Shown here: piece by piece, positions 1 through 5,095 of the stretch | Position numbering within the stretch: position 1 is the stretch's first letter | How the letters are laid out: the number at the start of each line of letters is the position of its first letter | Assembly (NCBI GenBank): GCA_020430675.1 | Contig: JAGQJJ010000284.1 | Span: forward strand, 1 to 5,947 | Direction of reading: 5' to 3' | DNA from: Myxococcales bacterium | GTDB taxonomy: Bacteria > Myxococcota > Bradymonadia > UBA7976 > UBA1532 | DNA: 5,947 nucleotides | Notes under the pieces: model-generated | Seen by the model: the letters and a program-made list of their open reading frames with translations, nothing else | Told to the model about the DNA's origin: nothing | The model's database searches: none | Made by a program: the position numbers and the translations under genes

Positions 1-1
1 G

Positions 2-94
2 ATCAGCTCGGCCGTCCACCTCGCCGGCGGAGCCGCGGGCCTCGCGCTTGCTGCGGTCTGGCTGAAAGGCGTTGGCGCGCCGGCCCTGAAGTGA
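2..94 (+). CDS. C-terminal end of a probable rhomboid-family intramembrane serine protease (partial)
   Basis: An open frame enters from the left edge and ends at TGA 92-94, giving 30 residues. It reads as a hydrophobic, glycine/alanine-rich helix with a short basic tail. The stretch SSAVHLAGGAAGLALA resembles the last catalytic helix of rhomboid proteases, in which the histidine of the Ser-His dyad is followed by small residues (compare the AHIAGLAVG-type segment of E. coli GlpG). If so, it is an inner-membrane protease cutting transmembrane substrates. The serine GxSG motif would lie outside the window. The evidence is one short motif plus hydrophobicity, so another small-residue-rich membrane protein is possible. 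The gene converges on trxB with no spacer between stop codons. Confidence 0.5.
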   Translation: MSSAVHLAGGAAGLALAAVWLKGVGAPALK

Positions 95-1036
95 TCAGCC
101 CTCGCGCGCTTCGAGCCAGCGCTCGGCGTCGATCGCCGCCGCGCAGCCCATGCCCGCCGCGGTGACCGCCTGCCGATAGGTGGGATCGGCCACGTCGCCC
201 GCGGCAAAGACGCCCTCGATATTGGTATAGGTGCTCGGCGCCTTCACCTTCAGGTAGCCGACGTCGTTCATGTCGAGCTGTCCGGCGAACAGATCGGTGT
301 TCGGCTTGTGGCCGATGGCGCTGAAGTACCCGCCCACCGGCAGCGTGCGCGTCTCGCCGGTCTGGTTGTTTTTCAGCGAGACCCCGGTCACCCCGTTGCC
401 GTCGCCGAGCACCTCGGTGACCTCGGTGTGCCAGACCATCTCGATCTTCGGATTGCGGAACGCCCGCTCCTGCATGATCTTGCTGGCCCGCAGCTCGCCG
501 CGGCGGTGCACCAGGTAGACCTTGCTGGCAAAGCGGGTCAGGAAGGTGGCCTCTTCCACCGCCGTGTCGCCGCCGCCGACCACCACCAGGTCGACGTCGC
601 GGAAGAAGAACCCGTCGCAGGTGGCGCAGGCGCTCACCCCACGGCCCAGGTACTCCATCTCGCCGGGCACGTTGAGGTACTTTGCCGTCGCGCCGGTGGC
701 CACGATCACCGCGTCGGCGGTGTGATGCTGCCCGTCATCCTCCCAGAGCTGGAAGGGATGCACCGAGAAGTCGACCTTCTCGACCATCTTGTGCTCGACG
801 CAAAGCCCGAAGCGCACCGCCTGCTTCTCGAACAGCTCCATCATCTCGGGGCCCATGACGCCCTCGGGAAAGCCCGGGTAGTTCTCGACCTCAGTGGTGG
901 TGGTGAGCTGGCCACCCGGCTGCATGCCGGCCGCCATATAGGGCGCAAGCCCGGCGCGCGCGGTGTAGAGGCCGGCGGTGTACCCCGCGGGGCCCGAGCC
1001 GATGATGAAGATCTTGTGATGCTGCGCTGCCGACAT
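95..1036 (-). CDS. trxB: Thioredoxin-disulfide reductase (NADPH, FAD-dependent)
   Basis: A cytosolic flavoenzyme that moves electrons from NADPH through FAD and a redox disulfide to thioredoxin. The 313-residue length is typical of bacterial low-molecular-weight TrxB. Visible in order are the FAD-binding GSGPAG at residues 13-18, the GGQL segment at 41-44, the ATG motif at 113-115, the redox-active CATC pair (C137, C140) followed by DG, the NADPH-binding GGGDTA at 154-159, HRRGELR at 177-183 (basic residues expected to bind the NADPH 2'-phosphate), and the C-terminal FAD motif GVFAAGDVAD at 275-284. No key residue is missing. The frame stays open to 1177, but the ATG at 1036 is preferred because GAGGAGG (1041-1047) lies just upstream and family homology begins within a few residues. 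It is divergent from the deiminase-like gene and convergent with the membrane-protein gene. Confidence 0.96.
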   Translation of the reverse strand: MSAAQHHKIFIIGSGPAGYTAGLYTARAGLAPYMAAGMQPGGQLTTTTEVENYPGFPEGVMGPEMMELFEKQAVRFGLCVEHKMVEKVDFSVHPFQLWEDDGQHHTADAVIVATGATAKYLNVPGEMEYLGRGVSACATCDGFFFRDVDLVVVGGGDTAVEEATFLTRFASKVYLVHRRGELRASKIMQERAFRNPKIEMVWHTEVTEVLGDGNGVTGVSLKNNQTGETRTLPVGGYFSAIGHKPNTDLFAGQLDMNDVGYLKVKAPSTYTNIEGVFAAGDVADPTYRQAVTAAGMGCAAAIDAERWLEAREG

Positions 1037-1040
1037 GATG

Positions 1041-1047
1041 CCTCCTC
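1041..1047 (-). promoter_or_regulatory. Shine-Dalgarno site deciding the trxB start
   Basis: GAGGAGG on the minus strand ends 4 nt before the ATG at 1036. It is the only strong ribosome site near the 5' end of the long open frame, so the 47 codons upstream of this ATG are taken as non-coding. Confidence 0.8.
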
Positions 1048-1072
1048 GAACGCGGAAGATCGCGGACGCCGC

Positions 1073-1101
1073 ACTCTGGGCACAGCGCGCGGCGACGTCA
1101 A
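1073..1101 (-). promoter_or_regulatory. Candidate sigma-70-type promoter for trxB
   Basis: On the minus strand TTGACG (1101-1096, 5 of 6 matches to the -35 consensus) is followed 17 nt later by CAGAGT (1078-1073, 3 of 6 matches to the -10 consensus). Transcription would start near 1066, leaving a leader of about 30 nt that contains the GAGGAGG ribosome site. The -35 box and spacing are good but the -10 is weak, so this is a prediction by inspection only. Confidence 0.35.
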
Positions 1102-1208
1102 CCCCGGCGCGTCGCGCGGGCCGATTGGGATGAATCACCCCAGCCCGGACCAACCCTGACGCGGAAAAACACCCCACCCGTCACCTGCCGGCGCCAGTCC
1201 GGCTCCGG

Positions 1209-1214
1209 TACGAT
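1209..1214 (+). promoter_or_regulatory. Possible -10 element for the deiminase-like gene
   Basis: TACGAT at 1209-1214 matches 4 of 6 positions of the -10 consensus and sits in the one AT-rich patch (TACGATATTTG) of an otherwise GC-rich divergent region. CTGCCG at 1185-1190 is a poor -35 at 18-nt spacing. A start near 1221 would give a leader of about 33 nt ahead of the TTG start at 1254. The support is weak. Confidence 0.25.
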
Positions 1215-1242
1215 ATTTGCGTGGGCCGCGACATTTCCCGCC

Positions 1243-1249
1243 AAGGAGG
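1243..1249 (+). promoter_or_regulatory. Shine-Dalgarno site pointing to a TTG start
   Basis: AAGGAGG at 1243-1249 is a near-perfect ribosome site ending 4 nt before TTG 1254-1256. That is the same spacing as at trxB. It lies inside the longer frame that opens with GTG at 1221, so it argues that translation starts at the TTG. Confidence 0.75.
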
Positions 1250-1253
1250 CGCC

Positions 1254-2459
1254 TTGTCGCTCCGCGTGCTGACCGCGCTCAGCGGTGCCCTGGTCGCGGT
1301 TTTTCTCGCCCAGCTCGGCGCCCCACACGCCCGCTCCACGGTCGATCGAGCGCCCCTCTCGCAGTTGATGCGCCGGCCGGGCCCCGTGCCCGACTACGCG
1401 CCCATGGCCGCGGTCTGGACGCACCCGCAGCTCATGACCATCGGCGCCGCGCTGCCCGGCGCGCTCGATGAGATCCTGCACGATCGCCATCAGGTCGATG
1501 ACTACAACCCGCCGAAGGCCGAAGGCGACTACGTCGAAGGCCAGGTGGAGGACGAGCAGGACGGCACGCTGGTCTGGCTGCGCGACTACCAGCCCATCTA
1601 CGTGCGCGACAAGCAGGGCCACCTCAAGGCGCTGCGCTACCTGGCCGAGAACCCCAACCGCGCCGCCTATCTGCCCATCGAGCTGCCGCTCAGCGAGCCG
1701 TTCTACTCCGACAAGCTGGTCGACCCGAACCAGGCGGCGCGCGTCGAGGCCCTGCCGTTGCTGCACGAGAACGGCAACCTGGTCGTCGCCGGGCGCTTTG
1801 TCTTCCTCACCGATCTGATCATCGAAGACAACACCGAGGACCATACCGAGGCCCACCTCGAAGAGGCCGGCTTCCACCCGATGAGCCGCCCGCAGATCAT
1901 CGAGACGCTGGCCCGGGCCCTCGAACGGCGGCCGCAGGACATCATCATCCTGCCGCGCATGCCCGGCGAGCTGACCGGCCACGTCGACCTCTTCTTGATG
2001 GCGCTCGACGACTCGACGGTGGTGGTGCCCGAGATCCACCCCAAGGCGATCGAGCACGCCGGCCTGCTGGTCGATGCCGATCTGGCCCACGCGGTCCGCC
2101 GCTTCCTCGACGCGCAGGCCAACCGCATGCACCGCCTGGGGCTGCGGGTCATCCGCCTGCCGATGGTGCCGCCGCTGCTGCTGCCGCCGGTCGACGACGA
2201 GCCCGATTGGGACTTTGTCTTCTACTCACCGGCCAATGGCCTCCTGCTGCGCAATGAAAACGACGCGGTCGCGGTGCTGCCGGGCGCCGATCTGAGCGAG
2301 GTCGCCCCGCTGATGGCGCCGTTGCAGCGGCGCTACGAAGCCGAGTGGAAGAAGGCGCTCGCGTCCGCCGGCTGGAAGGTGCGCATCGTCGACGCCACCC
2401 GCCTCGGTCGCTTCCTCGGCTTGTTCCGCTGCGTCTCGGCGGTGGTTCCGGCCGAGTGA
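1254..2459 (+). CDS. Exported agmatine/peptidyl-arginine deiminase-superfamily protein
   Basis: A 401-residue protein (from the TTG start) resembling agmatine deiminase and bacterial peptidyl-arginine deiminase, guanidino-group-modifying enzymes that hydrolyse a guanidinium via a cysteine nucleophile. Family-like blocks appear in order: WLRDYQP (W108, R110, D111), HENGN (171-175, E172 matching the glutamate of the usual EGGN), TGHVD (H243, D245), a SPANGLLL block near 325-332, and a terminal C393 followed by P399, the same C-to-P spacing as in agmatine deiminase CITQQxP motifs. All expected catalytic positions (D, E, H, D, C) are therefore present. TTG at 1254 is chosen over GTG at 1221 because of its AAGGAGG site and because it puts a signal-peptide-like segment (RVLTALSGALVAVFLAQLG) at the extreme N-terminus. 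The cleavage site is unclear. A glutamate/histidine-rich stretch lies at about residues 190-205. The substrate is unknown: agmatine, free arginine or protein arginine are all possible. It is monocistronic as far as the window shows. Confidence 0.72.
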   Translation: MSLRVLTALSGALVAVFLAQLGAPHARSTVDRAPLSQLMRRPGPVPDYAPMAAVWTHPQLMTIGAALPGALDEILHDRHQVDDYNPPKAEGDYVEGQVEDEQDGTLVWLRDYQPIYVRDKQGHLKALRYLAENPNRAAYLPIELPLSEPFYSDKLVDPNQAARVEALPLLHENGNLVVAGRFVFLTDLIIEDNTEDHTEAHLEEAGFHPMSRPQIIETLARALERRPQDIIILPRMPGELTGHVDLFLMALDDSTVVVPEIHPKAIEHAGLLVDADLAHAVRRFLDAQANRMHRLGLRVIRLPMVPPLLLPPVDDEPDWDFVFYSPANGLLLRNENDAVAVLPGADLSEVAPLMAPLQRRYEAEWKKALASAGWKVRIVDATRLGRFLGLFRCVSAVVPAE

Positions 2460-2465
2460 TCGGCG

Positions 2466-3245
2466 TCAGCCGCCGACAACCTTCACGATCAGCACGGTGA
2501 TATTGTCGGTGCCGCCCGCCTGATTGGCAGCGCGCACCAACGCCCGGGCCGCCTCTTCGGGCGCGTCCTGATTGCCGATCAGGATCTGCTGCACGATCCA
2601 GTCTTCGACCAGATCGGAGAGCCCGTCCGAGCAGGCCATGTACAGATCGCCCACCTCGGGCTGATCGACGGTCAGATCGGCGTCCACATCGTCTTCGAGC
2701 CCCACCGCGCGCACGATCACGTTCGAGCCGGCCCGCGCCTTGGCGTCGGCCTCGCTCAAGTGAAAGAAGCGCATCAGGTGGTTGACCAGCGAGTGGTCCT
2801 CGGTGAGCTGGCGAAACTCATTGCGCCGCAGCCGATAGCACCGGCTGTCGCCGACATGCGCGATCACGAAGCCCACGTCGTCGCTATAGGTCATGACCAC
2901 GACCGTCGTGCCCATGCCCTCGCACTCTTCGTCGACCTGCGAGCGGTTGTAGATGCGCACATTGGCCACGCGCACCGCGTTGACCAGGCTGTTCTCGGCG
3001 TGGCTGCGGCTCTCCATGATCTCGAAGGGCCACTCGAAGTCCGGCTCATGCCGCCAACGCGCGATGAAGTCGCAGATCTTCTCGATGGCCATCTGACTGG
3101 CCACCTGGCCCGAAGCGTGCCCGCCCATGCCATCGGCGAGCACCCAGAGGCGCTCCTCGGGGATGAGCGCGTAGGCGTCTTCGTTGACCTCGCGGTGGCG
3201 CCCGACGTCGGTATGCCCCGCGGCGATGAAGCCGAGTGCCCGCAT
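2466..3245 (-). CDS. PP2C-family protein serine/threonine phosphatase (Stp1/PrpC-like)
   Basis: A soluble, metal-dependent phosphatase of 259 residues, the size of a bare bacterial PP2C catalytic domain. PPM-family motifs run in order: RxxNED (R18 to D23), ADGMGGHASG (37-46, D38 a metal ligand), GMGTT (110-114), AHVGDSRCYRL (129-139), LTEDHSLV (147-154), ACSDGLSD (204-211, D207 a metal ligand) and GGTDNITVL (244-252, D247 a metal ligand). All metal-binding positions are kept. Such enzymes reverse Hanks-type Ser/Thr kinases, none of which is in the window. There is no signal peptide or membrane segment, so it is cytosolic. The ATG at 3245 lies 6 nt after the lipoprotein stop codon and has no convincing Shine-Dalgarno site (only GGA 10 nt upstream), which suggests translational coupling. 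The RxxNED motif lies close to the start, as expected for the family. It converges on the deiminase-like gene. Confidence 0.93.
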   Translation of the reverse strand: MRALGFIAAGHTDVGRHREVNEDAYALIPEERLWVLADGMGGHASGQVASQMAIEKICDFIARWRHEPDFEWPFEIMESRSHAENSLVNAVRVANVRIYNRSQVDEECEGMGTTVVVMTYSDDVGFVIAHVGDSRCYRLRRNEFRQLTEDHSLVNHLMRFFHLSEADAKARAGSNVIVRAVGLEDDVDADLTVDQPEVGDLYMACSDGLSDLVEDWIVQQILIGNQDAPEEAARALVRAANQAGGTDNITVLIVKVVGG

Positions 3246-3251
3246 CGGGGG

Positions 3252-3665
3252 TCAGTCCGGCTCGACGCGCGCTTCGAGCGAGTACTGGCTGGAGCACTTC
3301 TCGTTGGGCGCGTTGATCCAGATGAAGAGCCGCTGCGGCTCGGTGATGCGGCGGGCCAGTTCGATATACGGGTTGTTGGATTGCACCTCGCGGGCCATAT
3401 GCGCGCCGTATTTGTCGCGCAGGTAGACCTCGCATTTGCCATCGATCTTGTCGAAGTGCACGGTCACGAAGACGAGGCCGGGCTGGTCGACGTGGAAGAT
3501 CTTCCAGTCGGACTTGTCGGTGTCCCACGTCAGCGAGTCGGTGAAGACCTTGTTGAGCGGCAGCGGCTTGGCCTCATGCCGATGGGCGTCCGGATCCCCC
3601 GCCTTCTCGTCGACCCCCCCGCAGGCCGCGAGGGCGAGCGTCGCGCAGAGCAGCACTCGTCGCAT
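3252..3665 (-). CDS. Small predicted lipoprotein, possible PPC-like beta-sandwich
   Basis: A 137-residue protein with a lipoprotein signal: two arginines after the start Met, a short hydrophobic core, then lipobox LAAC (12-15) with C15 as the predicted lipidated residue. Glycines at +2 and +3 carry no inner-membrane retention signal. A short charged linker leads to about 90 residues of alternating hydrophobic strands (DWKIF, LVFVTVHF, CEVYLRD, RLFIWINAP, SQYSLEARV). The pattern resembles bacterial pre-peptidase C-terminal (PPC) domains; this is a resemblance, not a firm assignment. C78 and C124 could form a disulfide in the periplasm. ATG 3665 is chosen over the open frame extending to 3875 because GGGAGGAG (3671-3678) precedes it and the lipobox sits at the proper distance; the extension would also overlap the mutase gene. 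Function is unknown. It is co-directional with the phosphatase gene, 6 nt apart. Confidence 0.8.
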   Translation of the reverse strand: MRRVLLCATLALAACGGVDEKAGDPDAHRHEAKPLPLNKVFTDSLTWDTDKSDWKIFHVDQPGLVFVTVHFDKIDGKCEVYLRDKYGAHMAREVQSNNPYIELARRITEPQRLFIWINAPNEKCSSQYSLEARVEPD

Positions 3666-3670
3666 CGAAA

Positions 3671-3678
3671 CTCCTCCC
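3671..3678 (-). promoter_or_regulatory. Shine-Dalgarno site of the lipoprotein gene
   Basis: GGGAGGAG on the minus strand ends 5 nt before the ATG at 3665. It fixes this start and rules against the 70-codon upstream extension of the same frame. Confidence 0.8.
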
Positions 3679-3692
3679 GACTCTTTCACACG

Positions 3693-3722
3693 GCTATACC
3701 GGGCCGGCAATCGGCGCGTCAA
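3693..3722 (-). promoter_or_regulatory. Candidate sigma-70-type promoter for the lipoprotein-phosphatase pair
   Basis: On the minus strand TTGACG (3722-3717, 5 of 6 -35 matches) is followed after 18 nt by TATAGC (3698-3693, 4 of 6 -10 matches). The TGA inside the -35 box is the stop codon of the upstream mutase gene. Transcription would start near 3686, placing the GGGAGGAG site in a leader of about 20 nt. Read-through from the sugar-nucleotide genes remains possible because no clear terminator separates them. Confidence 0.5.
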
Positions 3723-5095
3723 TGATCCGGATTCGCGGCGAAGTCCACCTCGGGCGCAGAAGCGCGCAGCCAGCCCTCCACCTCGGCCCGATACTCGGCC
3801 AGTCGCGCCGGTGTATCGGCCTCGAAGCGCATGACCAGCACCGGCTGCGTATTGCTCGGCCGCACCAGCCCCCAACCGTGCGCGAAGTCGACGCGCACCC
3901 CGTCGAGATCAACCACCGGGTAGCGCGCGCGGAAGTAGGTCGCGGCCCGCGCGACGACCGCGAACTTGTCGGCGTCGGCGCAGGCCACCCGCAGCTCGGG
4001 CGTGGCCACCGTCTTCGGCAGCGCGTCGACCCGCTCGGCCAGCGTGGTCTTGTCGTGCGCCAGCAGCTCCAGCAGCCGCGCGCCAGCGTAGACCGCGTCA
4101 TCGAAGCCGAAGCCGCGATCGGCGAAGAACAGGTGCCCGCTCATCTCGCCCGCGAGCAGCGCGCCGGTCTCGCGCATGCGGGCCTTGATGAGCGAGTGGC
4201 CCACCTTCCACATCTCAGCCACGCCCCCGGCGGCGCGCACGCCGTCGTAGAGCGTCCTGCTGCACTTCACCTCGCCCACGATGCGGGCGCCGGGGTGCTC
4301 GGCGAGCACCGCGCCGGCCAGGAACAAGAGCAGCCAGTCGCCCCAGACCACGCGGCCCTGGGCGTCGACCGCGCCCAGCCGATCGGCGTCGCCGTCAAAA
4401 GCCAGGCCCACATCGGCGCCGATCGCCGCGACCTTGGCCTTCAGATCGGCCAGGTTGGCCTCGACCGTCGGGTCGGGGTGATGGTTGGGGAAGCTGCCGT
4501 CGGGCTCGCAATACAGCGGATGCACCTCGTGGCCCAGCGCGCGATACAGCGCGAGCGCGACCGGGCCGCCGGTGCCGTTGCCGGCGTCGACCACCACCCG
4601 CAGCGGCCGCCCGGGCTTCACCGCGCCTCTTGCCCAGGCCAGGTACGGCTCGACGATGTCGACTTCGCGCCAATCGCCCTTGCCGTGCTCGAAGTCGTCG
4701 GCCGCGATCAGGTCGCGCAACGCCAGGATGGCCTCGCCGTGCATCGACAGCGGGCCCAGGCAGGGTTTGAAGCCGTTCCAGTCGCCCGGGTTGTGGCTGC
4801 CGGTGATGGCCACGCCGCCATCGGTGCCCAGGTGGTGGATGGCAAAATAGACCAGCGGCGTGGGCACGACGCCCAGGTCGATCACGTCGACGCCGGTGGC
4901 GCGCACGCCCTCGGTGAACGCGGCGGTGATGCGCGGCCCGCTCTCGCGGCAGTCGCGACCTACGGCCACCACCGCGCCCCCGGCCCGCCGAACCGCGGTG
5001 CCATAGGCCCGACCCAGCGCGCGGGTGAAGTCGTCGGTCAGCTCGATCTCGGCCCGACCGCGAATATCGTACTGGCGGAAGACCTCGGGGTTCAC
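3719..5095 (-). CDS. manB: Phosphomannomutase/phosphoglucomutase
   Basis: A cytosolic alpha-D-phosphohexomutase of 458 residues, the size of AlgC/ManB-type enzymes. It interconverts mannose-6-phosphate and mannose-1-phosphate, often also the glucose phosphates, through a phosphoserine. The four-domain pattern is intact: N-terminal FRQYDIRG (6-13), active-site TGSHNP (98-103, catalytic S100), the metal-binding loop DGDADR (234-239), the sugar-recognition loop GEMSGH (316-321) and the phosphate-binding RPSNTQP (412-418). No key residue is missing. It starts with GTG at 5095, preceded by GGGAGGA (5102-5108) at 6-nt spacing, and overlaps the upstream guanylyltransferase stop by 4 nt (GTGA). Its product is the substrate of that neighbour, so the pair supplies GDP-mannose. 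The names algC and pmm would fit equally well; substrate preference cannot be read from the sequence. Confidence 0.94.
   Translation of the reverse strand: MNPEVFRQYDIRGRAEIELTDDFTRALGRAYGTAVRRAGGAVVAVGRDCRESGPRITAAFTEGVRATGVDVIDLGVVPTPLVYFAIHHLGTDGGVAITGSHNPGDWNGFKPCLGPLSMHGEAILALRDLIAADDFEHGKGDWREVDIVEPYLAWARGAVKPGRPLRVVVDAGNGTGGPVALALYRALGHEVHPLYCEPDGSFPNHHPDPTVEANLADLKAKVAAIGADVGLAFDGDADRLGAVDAQGRVVWGDWLLLFLAGAVLAEHPGARIVGEVKCSRTLYDGVRAAGGVAEMWKVGHSLIKARMRETGALLAGEMSGHLFFADRGFGFDDAVYAGARLLELLAHDKTTLAERVDALPKTVATPELRVACADADKFAVVARAATYFRARYPVVDLDGVRVDFAHGWGLVRPSNTQPVLVMRFEADTPARLAEYRAEVEGWLRASAPEVDFAANPDH

Noticed and set aside
74..109. GCGCGC inverted copies flanking the membrane-protein/trxB junction as a terminator hairpin
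   Set aside because: GCGCGC is self-complementary and common here, the loop would be 24 nt, and no T-tract follows.
308..1159. A 283-codon plus-strand open frame antisense to trxB
   Set aside because: Mirror frame of trxB; the translation has no domain pattern and trxB is unambiguous.
1098..2132. A 344-codon minus-strand open frame antisense to the deiminase-like gene
   Set aside because: It is also a codon-aligned mirror frame. No recognisable motif or ribosome site was found, and the plus strand carries family motifs throughout.
2166..2193. Near-symmetric trinucleotide run (CCG/CTG codons) encoding PPLLLPP in the deiminase-like protein
   Set aside because: It is short, in frame and explained by codon preference for Pro and Leu; there is no sign of a variable repeat.
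2461..2475. 5-bp stem CGGCG/CGCCG with a 5-nt loop at the convergent junction, as a possible bidirectional terminator
   Set aside because: The stem is short, there is no T-tract on either strand, and such stems arise by chance in DNA this GC-rich.
2760..3725. A 321-codon plus-strand open frame antisense to the phosphatase and lipoprotein genes
   Set aside because: Codon-aligned mirror of both real genes, which share a frame. It extends across both only because of codon bias.
3666..3875. 70-codon N-terminal extension of the lipoprotein frame
   Set aside because: It would overlap the mutase gene, has low-complexity Gly/Arg/Ala content, and would bury the lipobox. The ATG at 3665 has its own strong ribosome site.
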